Positions 25,423 to 39,290 of a stretch of 64,000 bases of DNA are shown here, piece after piece. Positions within the stretch are counted from its first letter, which is position 1, and each line of letters opens with the position of its first letter. A program made the position numbers and the translations under genes. Under the pieces are notes generated by a model, which saw nothing but the letters and a program-made list of their open reading frames with translations, did not search any database and was not told the DNA's origin. Source of the DNA: Glossina fuscipes (taxonomy: Eukaryota > Arthropoda > Insecta > Diptera > Glossinidae); contig NW_023998415.1 in assembly GCF_014805625.2 (NCBI RefSeq), positions 2,428,273 to 2,492,272 on the forward strand. The letters run 5' to 3'.

Positions 25423-27779
25423 ATTTAATTTGTCCTCTTTTTGGTAACGAAAGCTTTTGTATTAAGACAGCCGTCGGACATATTGCAGAGACAAGTAAAT
25501 TATTAGATAACTAATTTAAATTCTGCATCAAATTTCCTTACGGGCACTATTTAAAAATGTTATATGAACAATGACAGCAGTTTTATAAAATCAGCTGATT
25601 GAATCTATTCGAAAGTGCAGAGATTCGAATGCGCGAACAGCGACTTGGTAGTTGAGATCCATACCTAGTGGGCTACTCTTGCGCACATAAGACTTAAAAC
25701 TCTTCTCCGTCAAAATCAATCATTTATTGGTTGAGTACTTATTTTAAACGAAGTCCGATATGAGATTCGGCGCGGACACCGCTGATGCACGATGATGTAG
25801 TAGATGTCTAAAAAAGTATGCTTCGATCAAAAGGCAGTGCGTGTTCACAAATTCGTATAACGGTTACAATCGCCATGGATTAAAGTTTGAACTCCCGTTC
25901 CAAAACGGGACTGTCCAGGTGAAAAGGTTTAGATTCAATGACGAGGTCATTGCTAGAGACTGACGAGTATTTCAAGAATCTTAACAAATCGTTATATGCA
26001 AAATTCATAGAAATGTTATAGAATCGATCGATTACTTGTTTCATCCTTGAAGGAGCCTGGGTCGTTGAATAAAGTCGAATTTCGCTAAAAAAAAAAAAAA
26101 AATTTTTGCGGTCTAATATATGAAAATTGTAATTGTGCCGTTGTGTTTTTGCAAACATAAAATAAATATTCTTATTAAGACTCTGTAAAAAGAAGAAAAA
26201 AAAGAGGAAAACTCACTTAAGTTGGAGTTGAAAAAAACTTTGCAAAATATAAAAAATCATACGAACAAAATAAAGTCAAGAACCTGCTCTCTCTTGACAG
26301 AAAAAAAAAGAATAATAATAATTTATATACACACTTGACTGGACACTCACTCACTAATGCTGCCCACACTAGTGCTTAAATTGTATTATGGGTTTGTTGC
26401 TGATAATATTACAATAATTTCCAGAAGTTCTATCCACCAGCGTACACACACACACAAGATAAGAAACAGTGCGATATGCACGCATACATCGTCAATGATT
26501 GTTAAGTAGCGCCAAAAATGTCAAACAGAATTTTTTTTTTGTTTTTTTTTTTTTTATTGCATTCATTGTTCTTATGTGCGCGAAACAATTCAATGATCAG
26601 AAAAAATGAGAAAACCAGCGTTATTCTTAAGTGTGACTGAATGATTTCTTGTGGCTTTCAAGACTTGTAAATATGGTTTTGTTTTTGTTTTAATTTTGCG
26701 ATATATGTTTTTTTTTTTTTTTCTTTTTTGATTTTCTATTCTTATCTTTATTTGTTTGTTGCTTATATTATAAATTCTAAACAGGTGCCTGAGCAACATT
26801 ATTAACAGTATTGTTTTGTATTCTATTGTGTTTATACCTGAGTGATTGCCTGCCTACCTGGCTGTTCGCTTGCTTGCTTGCCCGCCTGCCTTCTTTTATG
26901 TGTGCGGTTATCGAATAGGTTTGGGTGCAACATTAAAAAAAAAAACGGTTATTCAATGGTGATTTTGGCATGTTATACATAATATCACACAAACACGCAC
27001 AAACACATGCACATGTATATATATGCATATATGTATGTGTATATATTGCATAATTTATTTCAACAGTAATCAAAGCGATCGTTGACTCTTGTTTGAAAAT
27101 CTCCCACTTTATATTTACACACAAACGTACATACACACACATATATATATATATACGCATATATATATTTAGTCGCCTTATTTTCTATCTCCCTCAAGCG
27201 CTTTCGCTCTTTCTTTGTCGTTCTACCGACTAATTTCGTTTGCTGCTTACAGACGCACATGTCTATAAGTATGCATATATTTACACTTAACTATATCTGT
27301 GTTAGAATACAAGTTCAAAAGTCCATTATGTTCAGCTTGTGTTTAATTGTTTATGTTTATGTTGTTGCTATTCTTGTTTTCGTACATTTTTAACTTATAT
27401 GAGAGTTGCTAATGCAAATGCACACATACAAGCGCATACTTTTATTGGTTGATAGTCACACTAAATGACCGTGGGTTTGTGCATCCGTTTCTCTGCATTT
27501 CCGTTCACGGTTTATATGCTTTTTTCACCGTTTTTGTTAAGCTTACAAACATTTTCAATTTTAAGTCAGTCTTTCTTTCTTTTTTTTTTTTTTTGATCGC
27601 TAAATTTTCATTAATTAATAATATACCGGTTAATAGATATATAGGAGAGGATAGTTGTAAATGATTTTAAGTTTTGCAGAGACCTTTCGTACTCTCATCC
27701 CCTATTCGAAGTTAGAATATCAAATTTTAAGTTCACTAAACGTTACTCTTAAAAAAAAAATTAATCCACAACGTCAGGC
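25423..27779. other. Non-coding AT-rich DNA
   Basis: T tracts at 26530-26556 and CA/TA-rich simple sequence about 26980-27170. An isolated 92-codon minus-strand frame at 25880-26158 is not supported as a gene. Confidence 0.55.
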
Positions 27780-28420
27780 AGGATTAACTTGCCGTACTCT
27801 ACTCTTCATGTCCGCTTATTTGATATCCATAACGACGATATTGTGCTGAAGAGATTAACCCAATACGTGGCGACGTCCGCTATAATCAGTTTAAAACTAA
27901 CGTACTTCACTTTCCGCATTCTACTCTACTCTCTTATTTAACACCCATATCGATGGTATTGTGATGCAAAAATTAATGCACATTGTCCACCATATTTATT
28001 TTGGAACTTCATTGGAGGAATGCACAAAATAATTTTAAGCATTCTGTCTTCTTTACCTTATGATTAATGAGCACAACACCTCAAAATTGAAAAGAAATCG
28101 TTTATAATTTGTGAGTAATGAGAAAAAGCCACGGCAATGCCAAAGCAAAACAGAGTTATGTTCAGCGTACGCTTTATTGTGAGCATGTGCTCTGACCAAT
28201 TTCACCCATTTTCAATAGCAAGCTGCGTGGAGAAACGTCAATGTTTCCATCAAATTTGAAGTCATCGTCGATATCTTCATTTTTGCGACCGGGAGAGTGT
28301 CACTAAGACACGCCACACAGACGCACAGACCCCGGGGAGAATGTATGTACTTTATAACGTCTCGTAAAGTTTCCTTTTGGGCGTTGCGAACATCATTACA
28401 AAATGAGCGTACAAGACAAA
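27780..28420 (+). repeat. Repeat family A, copy 4, with internal duplication
   Basis: Same subfamily as the copy at 16295. The block CCGCATTCTACTCTACTC ... ACACCCATATCGATGGTATT at about 27917-27965 is preceded by a diverged duplicate at about 27791-27845. The later part has CACCCATTTTCAATAGCAAG, CACACAGACGCACAGAC and TTCCTTTTGGGCGTTGCGAA. The end is truncated and lacks the terminal GGTGATGGGTATAA. Confidence 0.65.
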
Positions 28421-30949
28421 AATTGAAACAAACTGAAATCTTAGTTATCCCAGACAGATCAATATTTAGAAAAGTAAAGGAAGGAGGAAGGCTTCTTCTC
28501 AGATCATATTTATATTTCTAGGTTGCAATGAGTCTAATAAAAATTTTTGCTTTATAAGGACGATATACGCTTATGTGTACATGGCTGAAGTGCACTGTTT
28601 GTTTAAAAGATTTACATGTTGAGTAGCCGCGATGCATTTCTAATTTTGTCGACGTTCGTTGAAAACTCTTTGAACAAAAGACGTATCTATTGTTTCGTCC
28701 CTTGCTTAAATTTCACCATAATATTTTTTATGAAATGTTTTTTCAGTGCAAACACATTTATTATTGTATTGTAATGAACGAAAACAAATAAACAAAATAA
28801 AAAAAAAAAAATGAATAAAAAACCTACATTTAAAGAAAAGTTTACAATATAACAGATTTCTTTTCTAAGGCCTCCTCTACTTTTAATTTGTCTTGTTTTA
28901 GATTGCAATATAAAATAGACAATAACAATAACAATAGCAATAACAATAACATACATATATATGCACATGCACATTCCGTGCATTCAGTCATTCATTCATT
29001 CATTGTTCTGGTCATGGTTAGAAACGAGAAATCGCTTTATTTTTTTCTTCTTCTTCATTTTTATTATCATTTACTGCTTATTATAATATAGATATAATAT
29101 ATATACATAAGTAATTTCAGTTATATACATTACATTTGTATGTAAGTGTGTATATGCACTTAGCTGCTGAGAAATGCCATTTTCATTAAAGAAAATTAAA
29201 ATGATGTCGGCTTAGTGATAATAATGTGAGAAAAGAGATTTTCTCTATGTTTAGATACGTACCCATGTACACATATATTACATTTCAACATTTCAACATA
29301 CATAATAAGATAAATATCGCTATAAAAATGAATGAAAAAAAAAAAAAAAAAAACTCTGCATATACTGTTAGGCAATTGTGCTATTGATCATCTCTTAGGA
29401 ACCGTGAACAAATTTATTTCAATTTGCTTCGATTAATGCAATGGTACCCATTTATACCCATTCAATAATTATCATGAATAAAAATGCAGTTCAGAAATAA
29501 TTCAATTATATTTCTCTTTACCTTCTGCTGCATATTTACAGCTGAGTCTTTAACTACTCCAACTTGTAGTTTTACATCTGTCCGTACATCACTAATTGCA
29601 CAAATACCTGTAAAATTTTGAAAATAATATTTTAATATCGATATATAGAGAATTCCTCTGTGTCGTCATTTATTACGTAAGTATTAATCTAAACTCGTTG
29701 CACATAACTGACCTGATTTTTTAAGAAATTTTAACTCTGCAGAAAGCGCAGTAAGTCGTGTAGTAAATTTGCATAAACTTTTAAGACTTTCTATTCACTA
29801 TTGAGGAGAATTGCATCCTAATAGAAAAGCATAAAAGGATAATAATAATAATATTAAGTGTATAGCAATCGTTGTTGACTTTAATCTTTTTCTTCCTCTG
29901 TCAAATCCCTGTAATGACATTAAAATATAATTTAAATATATATAATACATATGTATATACACTAAGAAGACTGTAACTTGTAAAATAATGCCCAGACCGT
30001 CATAAAATTTTGACATACTTCTTTCGAAAATTGGTAAATATTGATGGATTCGTCATTAGTGACCTGCAAACGTACTGCTATAATATATCATATCACATGT
30101 TCATATATACCTATATACTACACCTATTCTATCTATTATCGACCTTAACAGAATGTAAACTTCGTAATATTCTTATAGGCTGATAGACTGAACAAACTAA
30201 AAAAAATGTATAACGTGCAAAAATACTTATCAAAAGTCCTATTAAACAAATGTATTAGGTTAAGTCATAAATAACTTCTGTTTTTTGTGAACTTCTTGAC
30301 TTCCTATACTTTCTCTAATTTCGAGATATTGAACACTTGCAGCTTCAAACGACCAAGGTCGCCAACGTCGGGAGAATCTCAAAAGAGCATTTGTCAAACT
30401 AATTTCTAATTAGGCAGCCAATGTATACGTTGCGTACTTTTTTAGTTTTCGCATTAGCTCCCAAATCATGATACGGCAAATATGCACTATTTAACACCGG
30501 TTTAGTGCACTCTGCAAACTCCATGAAAACGTGAACCGCACGAAACAGTCAGTCAGACGGCTAATTGCTGAATCCTTACGCAAAGAGAATTACAATACTA
30601 CGTACCTGATTCGGAAGTTGTTTATGACTAAACATAAGATACTTTATCTCTGCTGTGTGTTACTAAAAGCTTTGTCGTAGGAAAAGTTCTTGTAACAAAT
30701 TTCAGATATGCCGGCTCAGTTTTTATGCAAAGAGCACATTTGAAAGTAGAAGTGATCTTCCCGGACGTATAGACAAAGCAGCTAGAATATTGAAAAACTA
30801 AAATGACAAAAGAACATAAAAGTTACAAAATCTTGTTGATCATAATAAGTTGCTCTGGCTAGGTCCTTATCAAGTCTCTAATAAGCGCCAAATTACGAGA
30901 AATCTCAAGTTATTATTGAGATGCACAGGTGCACGTAAGTCGCATGAAA
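28421..30949. other. Non-coding AT-rich DNA
   Basis: AACAAT-type simple repeats near 28918-28950 and TA-rich sequence; nothing recognised. Confidence 0.6.
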
Positions 30950-31520
30950 GCAAATAAGACAAATAAGACAAATAAGAATTATATTATATTTGGTCGTGAT
31001 CGAATTTTTTACCCCTATCACCGTTGTCCTAAAAAAGAGAAAGAAAAAGGACCACATTTCCATACTCGATAATATTGGGCGTGACTGATTTTTTCTATTT
31101 TCAGGGTAAAAGTGGTGTTTGTGTTGTATTTGTATGAGTAACAAGCAGTAAAACACGGAAGCAAAGATCGTCATAATTTGTGTTACATAAGCATGTGGGC
31201 GTTGTAGGCATGTCCTTTGACCAATTTGCGACAATTTTCAAACTCTTTTGCAAATTTGTAAGCGAGATCTTTTTTCTTGCGAACGGTAGAGCATTTACCA
31301 TAGGTAGAGGGACAGATAGATAGACGACCAGACCTACTTGCTTAGGTGCATTCCGAATTTTACACTGGCCAAGAATTTGATATACTTTACAAGATTTTTG
31401 CAGGATGCTTCTGAAAAAAAAATTAAATTTTGATACGCTACAATATTGGGTAGACCCGATTAACTTTTCTCAATTTTTATACAGGTATTGAGCCTCTCAT
31501 CCTTCGATGATGCTTATAAA
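30950..31520 (+). repeat. Repeat family A, copy 5, with triplicated tip
   Basis: Begins with three tandem 9-mers (30950-30976) that resemble the family's own ACAAGTAAG tip, then ATTTGGTCGTGATCGAAT and CCCCTATCACCG. The body contains GACAGATAGATAGACGACCAG and ACTGGCCAAGAATTTGATAT. It ends CATCCTTCGATGATGCTTAT at about 31518. Confidence 0.7.
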
Positions 31521-31684
31521 AACATTTATATAATTATCATATACAGGCAGAGCATTTTGATAACTCGTAATCATCACTATTTTTGGATGAAATATTTGCT
31601 TTTTTTTTTCTCATACCATACACCACTTGTGGTAGAAAGATATATTAAGTTTGTGCAGACCCATATACACAACACTTAGAAGAA

Positions 31685-31990
31685 CTTAAGGTAAACCGTA
31701 ATTTTATTATACCGATCGATTTAATTTCACTGTCCGAATCGAATCTTGTCTGTCCGTCGCCCGATCTTATTTTTTTTTTTTTTTTCTGTTTAACTTATGC
31801 AGGTCGCAATATTTGAGATATTTTGATGAAACTCAATAGACCGATATGATGCTGTGGCCCAACGACGAATGCTATCGGACCGCTTTTGAGATCACTTTTC
31901 ATACAAAGCCTTATTTTAAAAAATTATTATATAAATAACTGCGTTAAGCAAAATGGTGTAGGCTATTCAAGGGCGGACTATAGTCCGCTG
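31685..31990 (-). repeat. Repeat family B copy
   Basis: Reverse complement of family B: TATTATACCGATCGATTTAA, GAATCTTGTCTGTCCGTCGC, GATATTTTGATGAAACTC and CCCAACGACGAATGCTATCG, in inverted order relative to the copy at 39740. It carries a T tract of about 18. Confidence 0.6.
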
Positions 31991-33499
31991 TAGTGTTTTT
32001 ACACATTTTTTTTCTTTTTTTTTTTTTTTTTAATTTTCTAATAACAAAACAATTTTGTGTACGTTTTTACGTTAATTTTGAATTTTTGGAAAATTAGGGC
32101 ATTTGACAAATTTAATACACTGGTCATTAGTCGATGGAGAAAAAGCAGACCTTAATTGTAAATCATCATAAAGATATGCATACATGTGTAGCATATCCGC
32201 GCATCATTAAAACAAATGGATAAATGGCATGCAAGTTGTATTCGCATAAGTAGACAAAAACGAAAAATGAGACAAAAATTGACAGCGAAAAAAATACAGA
32301 AAAAAAAAAAAAGGAGAAAAGTGGAAAATGTGCAAAAAAATGTAAAACATTTGCATATGCTGTTGAAAAACAGCTTCCGTTTCATTAATCATAATAATGC
32401 GGCTTATTTCCACATTGATACAAAATTACATGTATTCATCATGTAAATGCACACATACATTCATAGGTATATGCACACGCATACGCACACTCACACACAA
32501 CACGCACACACGCATATATATATATATACATATGTAATATAATGTAGATTGAAGTCACACGTAAACACTGCGTACATGTTTAATAATATCACTTGACGTT
32601 TTATTAAATGTTTACATATGTACGATTGTATGCGTTTGTAATATTTTTTTTTTTTTTTTTTCTTTTACACATTTGTGTGGAAGATATGATATTGTGTGTT
32701 TTTATTAAACTTGATTTAAAATCCATGCTCCGTGAAGTGGAACCAATTCTATGTTGAATACATCTTTTTATTTTTTTTATTTTCTGTTTCGTTTAGTTCT
32801 ACATTCATTAAAATGTTAATAATGATGTTGATGCTAAAAATGAATGCTGTCGCAAATAATGTATATAGGCGATGGGTCCTGTAATATCGATGCATCTGTT
32901 TATAATCTGCCAGTTATGCAATACTTTTATTTTGCATAATTATTTAATTAACATTTTATTACTAATTTAAGCAAGAAGCCTTATGCCAACCTACCGTAAA
33001 TATATAATGGTTCTAAAGGTGTATATATCTGAATGCATACATAACTTATGTAATAACTGAATGTATATATATATACACATATATATAGGAATATATGTAA
33101 AACTATTTATACTATTGTGATCAAAAAATAAGGTACATTTTTCATTCAAACTTTGCAGGTATTATGAAATAATGAAAATATGTAATGAAAATACGTACTG
33201 TCTGTGCAATCAATGGAGCATTTCATGTGAATATGAATGATTTCTTGCGAACGTACTGTGTCCAACGATTTTTTTTTTTTTGGGCAAAGAACTTTTACAT
33301 TAACTTTTATTTCCGAAACGAATCTTGAGGATATTACGGAATGAATTATCGCAAAAATATATTTTCGAAAGATACATAAAATAAACTTGAAGGAAGGTCA
33401 AGATCGGGTTCAACACGAACGGAGCCACATACAGCAAATTAAAGATTTTATGATCGAAATTGCCGAATGATAATTACATACCTTGCCGAGGGGGGTGTG
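31991..33499. other. Non-coding AT-rich DNA
   Basis: CA-rich simple sequence near 32455-32535 and T tracts; the 3' part may include the unrecognisable 5' end of the mariner relic at 33500. Confidence 0.55.
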
Positions 33500-34100
33500 G
33501 GCATTTTATTTCGATGGACCAGAGCAAATCTTGGTTGTTTCCAAAAACATCGTGACGTTGCCTCTTGTGGAACGATGATTTTCGATTACCTGGATTACCT
33601 GAGACTTGTATCTATGCGTACGTACCGTAAACAATCGACCAGTCGAGTAAATGTCGAGCAAAATGTCCAAATTTCAAAACCGAAATCCTACTTTGTAAAT
33701 CCAGGTCATATCGACAATTTTTTCGATTATCACCTTGCTTTTCGCGACGTATTCTTTTCACCAGGCCAAACTGTTAATAAGAGATATTATTTGAACCTTG
33801 CGTCATTCGGGTGTAGCGATATTCATATTTTCTTATTCACTATGTCGAACACAACTATCCTGCTTTTTTCGCTCACAATAATGCAATCTTCCCAATGCCG
33901 TTAGTTCATTGAAAAAATTCGCCAAGAAGTCGGCCAATATCATTTCCCAACCACCGTGTTCACTTGGATCAGCTCCGGGGGACCCCATTTCGATCAGATT
34001 GCGGAGATAAAAGCCGAAACAAAGAAATTGCTTTAAATCATGTCGCAAAAAACAAAGTCTTGTCTATTTCGAGGATTGAAAAAAATGTTGACCTAAGCGG
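33500..34100 (+). pseudogene. Second decayed mariner-type transposase
   Basis: Degenerate fragments in the order expected for the C-terminal half of a mariner transposase. One frame about 33620-33800 shows KPKSYFVNPGHIDNFFDYH and FFSPGQTVNKRYYLNL, matching the family's VFFD...FLP.GQTVNKEYYL block. In another frame about 33905-34050 a damaged version of the PPYSPDLAPCDFFLFPKLK block is recognisable (QPPCSLGSAPGDP). Stops and frameshifts are numerous. It differs from the copy at 12460-13450 and so belongs to another mariner lineage. Confidence 0.75.
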
Positions 34101-35609
34101 AAGATAATAAAATAAAAATTTTTCATTTTCAATGAATTTTACAAATTCATTTTACTTTTTGATCGCTTGCAGTAATATGTAATTGAGTTCTTCTCTTAAG
34201 TTGAATCATTTTGTATAATTTGAACTTAACAGCCTGTTTTGAGTTTAAACGTTTCAACAATTGCATAACATACCATCTCTATATGCGCAACTAGTCTTTT
34301 TTCTATGCGATATCAGCCATAAGCAATAAATCTCCAAATGTTACCTCATTTATATTGTATGAAATTTTGTTACCATTGTTATTGCAGTTGGTTTTTGTTG
34401 TTCTTGTTGTTATTGTCAACAATAATAACAACATCTCGTTAATCGAGCATAAAATATGTCACCATTGCTCTACTTTTAAAATTGCTATCATTTAGCTGTC
34501 AACAGAGAGTTTACTAAGTTATTTATCAAAAATTTTTGTATAATGTTTCATTGGCAAATTGATTACAATTATTTACTATTTTTCGAAAATACTTGGGAAA
34601 AAATCTTATTTTCAATATATCTTAATTATAAATAATTAATTAATGATTATTAAAATTATTCACTTTTTTCAATATTCTTTTTTCTATCAAAATCATGTCG
34701 CAAAAATGTATAAAACCAAAAAAAAAAAAAAAAAACGTTTGTTTCTTTTTAAATATCGATCACAACTTACACTAAAGATATATTAGCCAACTTATTTTAT
34801 GCTCATCGATTCCAAGACCTATTTGCGTTTGCATATCCATGTGGCTTTTCTTTTTTGATTTAATCTTAAGTTCGAATTTTTGTGACATTTTACTGAAACG
34901 TAGTACACTAACATGCTTGGGATGCGATCATCTTTACAATGAATGCGTAAAATTTGATTGGGAAGGAATCATTTTTTGAACTCCTTCTCATATGAACGTT
35001 TTTGTGTACATATTTCTTGAGAACGATTGATTTAATTGATTCCTCTGGATTTCCATTCATTGGTTCGTTGTTAACGCATAACATGGATGCTTTCAGCGGT
35101 ACATACACGTTTTTGATCCATTGGATTCGTAAGTTCCAGCTTTCGAATGACATGACGAATAGTAAACTCGATCGATCGCCATTGAAAAGAAATGTCACAT
35201 GATGGGCTAAACATAGCCCGAATAGATTCAATATTTTTAAAATAAATTTTAATTTCTATACGCCGTGCAACTATTTATCTTTTAATACGAAACACAAATG
35301 TCAATTTTGGCTTAAATCTGAACAAAAAAAAAAAAAAAAGGAATGGATGATATTCATGTTGGAATTTTTGTTAACTTCTTTCACTTTTCATAGAAGAAAC
35401 CGTTCTTAATTTATGATATCGTAATATTTGAAAGACGCAATCGTACACATACGGTTTGCATGCAAACATGTGTTTACATATGCTTTTAATTAGAAATATT
35501 CAATCAAGCAAAAAACAAAGCAAATAATTACAATTTTTTTTTTTTTTAAATTAGGGATGGGCACATACTAGAGTTATTCTTCTGTTTGTAACAACCAGAT
35601 GTGCGCATC

Positions 35610-35780
35610 GTTCCATAAATCCTATAAAGAATATATATATTCTTAATTAGCGTAAAATTTAAAATTGACTTTATGCTATTCGTCTATCCGTCCTGTCCTA
35701 TGCTTATTCGCCCACGTCTTATCTGCCCATCTATCTGTCTTTCGATCTAGAAGGTAAATTCTACCCCAATAAAAAGCAAA
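35610..35780 (-). repeat. Repeat family A fragment
   Basis: AATCCTATAAAGAATATATA followed by TTCTTAATTAGCGTAAAATT and then GTCTATCCGTCCTGTCCTAT corresponds to the reverse complement of the family's distal part. It is diverged and truncated. Confidence 0.45.
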
Positions 35781-37458
35781 CGTGATGCGTTAATATCAAT
35801 CGAAAAGTTAAAATCGATATTCAATAAAGTCAAATAACACTTTCGTGTAGAATTTTTTTTTTTTTTTTTATTTTTTTTTTAATATAATCAAACACCCAAG
35901 AAATGTTGCCTAATGAAAAAGATGCCGAGAAAAAAATACGAAGTGAAAATAGACGCAATTTAATAAGCATGAGCATTCACTAAAAGTACGGTCAACTACG
36001 ATAAAACCGAACTGGATTTAAACTCGCAAATACCGAAGAGAGAGTCGCGAGATATTACGGTAATCACTTTACGAACCGCAAATGGCTTAAGCTTATTAAC
36101 TGTAAGAGATATTAAAGTGAAACTACGTCCGGATATTTCTTAGAACCGTGTAAAATCTCTTTGCAAGTGAAACTCCACACCTGACAGAATATTTTAAAAG
36201 TCTTACGTGTAGATATGATAGGGTATAAAATAATCATCCCAAAGCGAATGTAAATTTCTTATTTGCTTTATATTAATTGAAGTTGTATTGAAAATTTTAA
36301 AAATTCTTTAAACACAATACATGTAAACTTACGTTCAGCATGAATTATTTTGAAAACGATTTATACCCGATATGCTGTAAACAAAAATTAAAAAAAAAAT
36401 TACTTTGTTAAAAACACTTAGCATTAGAAGGACACAAAGTGAAAGATTGATGCGATTATAAGAGGCAGAGAAGTCAACTTCTTCATTAATTCTTGATTAA
36501 CTAACACTAACTAACGCTATTAATTGATTATTGACTGTTATTACGATCGTATTAGTTATTTTATGCGAAATATATATATGGCACATCTTTTTAGTTGATT
36601 TCGCTTGGTTTCGTTCCTATCTATGAAAGCCTAATTCAATCGTTTCTTCACCTTTTTTTTTCTCTCGTTCGAATTTACACTCAATGACATCGTACAGTTG
36701 GTAGCAGAAAATCAAATTACGGTAAGCGATCTTTCTAACGAGATAGTCCTATTTTCGTTCTTAGTTGTCCTCAAACTCAGAGTCAATATCTGCATCAAAA
36801 TTTTCTTTTTTTTTTTTTTTTTCTGTATAAAAACCTGAAATTGTATCATCTCAAACATTAACAGACTTTATGAATTAATAATATCATGTTTATTTGGTGA
36901 GGCTACTCGAAAATTTTTAAATGCTATCAGCGACTGTTGTAGTAAACGGATTTTTTATATACTCGCTTAAGTGTTTCTTTTTTTTTTTCTGTACAATCAA
37001 ATACATACGTTCGCATACATACTAAGGTATTTACGGATATAAAAAATATTTGCATAATATACGTTCATTTTGCTAATTAAGTGTAACTGAAATTAACATA
37101 ATTTTTATATTTTTTTTGTTTTTTTTTTTTATTTTATTTTTTTTAATGACCTTTAAAAGTGCATGCGCTATTACCGACATCATCAACGTCAAAATCACCA
37201 TCAGCAACGTTAACTCACACTGTGAGGTTTCCTTATATCTTCAATAACTTCCTGAACTACGACAAAGCCACATAAAATCAAAAAAAAAAAAAAATAAAAA
37301 AATTATTTTAATTAAATTCTTCAAGCCGCACTAACAGCACTAACGTTTCCATGTTATTTAAAAAGTTCACCTGTTTAAATAGACAGTCATTTAACAAGCA
37401 TATACATATAAAAAAAAAAAAAAAAAAACTATTACAAACATTTATTTATATTTGTATT

Positions 37459-37568
37459 CATCCATCTATCCATCCATCCATCCATCCATGCATCCATCCA
37501 TCCATCCAGTTATCCAACCCTCCAAACGCAGCCATCTGTTCATTCATTCATTCATTCATTCATTCACT
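37459..37568. repeat. (CATC)n and (CATT)n tetranucleotide repeats
   Basis: CATC units at about 37459-37509, then CATT units at about 37540-37568, with a short unique spacer. Frames through these give artificial HPSI/SFIH peptide repeats, which are not genes. Confidence 0.92.
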
Positions 37569-37920
37569 TATTTATTTAATCATTTGCTTTCATTTACCTA
37601 TACATGCACACATTCACAATCGCATATACATGATACGTTCACTGTGAAACCAACTAAATACCGGGAACTAAGTAGTGAGTGCATGCAACTAAGTAAGGTT
37701 AGCAGAGAATTTCTTTGTAGAGCTACAAGTCAAATGCACTAAATTCGCCCTTTTCTCAGTTTTAATGACGAGCTGAGTGGCGTGGTATTCGTGTGTATAA
37801 CATGCTATTTCTGCTTTTTACATTTTATAGCTTAAACATTTTAAAAATTTCCTGCGTTTTTTTGTATACTTGTCGTTTTAAAACACGAGAAACGAAAAAC
37901 ATTTTACTCTGACGCATTTT

Positions 37921-37951
<31 letters not shown>

Positions 37952-38734
37952 GTAAGGCAAGAAAAAAAATGTTATTTCTTTAAACATGTATATGTTACAC
38001 TATTAATGTGTTTATATCGCCTTTTACATTTTTACATATGTATGCATGTACATACATGCATTCGCACTCACACAAACAAATAAACGTACATGTGTTTAAC
38101 TTATTGGAGCAACAAAATTACTGGTGCATAACATAAAGTGTTGCCAATAACTTAAATATGTTTTTTTTTTTTTTTTTTAGTTTTTGTTATTATTTTGGTT
38201 CATCTCGTACAATAACAATAGCAAAAAACGAAAACGCTAAAGTATACATTAAATATTTAAGCTCAACTACTTGTATTTATTATTTTACTATATGAGTTGG
38301 CCCCACTCCGCTATCATCTTCTCGTATTTCAAGCAGCGTAGGGCTTAGAGCATGTAAACTGCTATCAAAGAATAGCATAACGTTTGTGATAGTCAGTGTC
38401 ACGGTATCGTGGGTTTTCAAAAACAAAGGTTTAAAAAGGATCATGTACCGATATGTTATGAACTAACTTATTCAATGCATCCACTTTTGCAATTATAAAA
38501 GACCAGGCAGACGGACTTTCGATTTATACGCCTTTCATTAATAATCCCCACAATCTTACGCAAAATTAACAGGTGTCATGTCATAGCAATCTTACGTAAC
38601 ATATACCGCTTAATAGAGCAACAAAAATAATATATACCGACCTCTCGCTGAAACAAAAAAAAAAAAAAAAAATTAAGAAAACTCTATCAGGATTTCTAGT
38701 AAAATAAATAGTGAAATAAAAATTATTCCGAGAA

Positions 38735-39181
38735 TTCTCTTGTGATTGGCTGTGAACGAATCTTTTATACTCACCACATATATTTAAAAAAATAATAATA
38801 ATAAAGAGAAGGAAAATAATATCTTTATCGTTTATTCAATTGTGTGGGCATGACCGATCTCTTCGATTTTCGGAGAGTACACGTCGAAGTTTTGATCATT
38901 ATTGTGTGCCTGTTGGAATTTATGGATAATAATGAGCAGAAAACCCAAAAAGCACGAGGTGATGTCAATTTATATCGCATTGTCCGTCTGCCCTTTGATC
39001 GATTTGGCACATTTTCAATCTCAATGTGCTCGTAAGGAATGTCAATATTGTCGCCAAATTGGGACACCATTTTTTGAGACCGGATGAACTTTCATCACAT
39101 AATTTACACACATGGGCAAACGAATGTACGGACATGCTTAAATCGATTCAGAATTGATTCAGATAACGAACCGACAAATAT

Positions 39182-39220
<39 letters not shown>

Positions 39221-39290
39221 CTTTATAGGATCTTTGAATCTTTCTTTTGGAGCATTGTAAGCCTTTCCATAAAAATATGGGGGCACTCAT
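38735..39290 (+). repeat. Repeat family A, copy 6
   Basis: Contains GAACGAATCTTTTATACTCACC near the left end, GTGGGCATGACCGATCTCTT, TGCTTAAATCGATTCAGAAT, a long TA/CA microsatellite (39176-39221), ACTTTATAGGATCTTTGAAT and TTTCTTTTGGAGCATTGTAA. The order matches the other plus-oriented copies; the right tip is eroded. Confidence 0.65.
39176..39221. repeat. (TA)n/(TACA)n microsatellite in a family A copy
   Basis: TATACATATATACATATATA followed by pure TA. Confidence 0.9.

Larger units (their letters stand above)
34101..38734. other. Non-coding AT-rich DNA
   Basis: Family A fragment at 35610-35780, tetranucleotide repeats at 37459-37568 and long T tracts (for example 37928-37951); no gene recognised. 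Confidence 0.6.

Noticed and set aside
25880..26158. 92-codon minus-strand ORF upstream of the frameshifted pair
   Set aside because: It contains a poly-Phe run from an A tract and has no clear link to the pair at 24864-25401.
34404..34432. Small hairpin TTGTTGTTATTGT / ACAATAATAACAAC
   Set aside because: Low-complexity sequence with imperfect pairing; not a supported microRNA or regulatory element.
37351..37742. ORFs of about 97 codons rich in HPSI/SFIH repeats
   Set aside because: Translation of CATC/CATT tetranucleotide repeats, not a gene.
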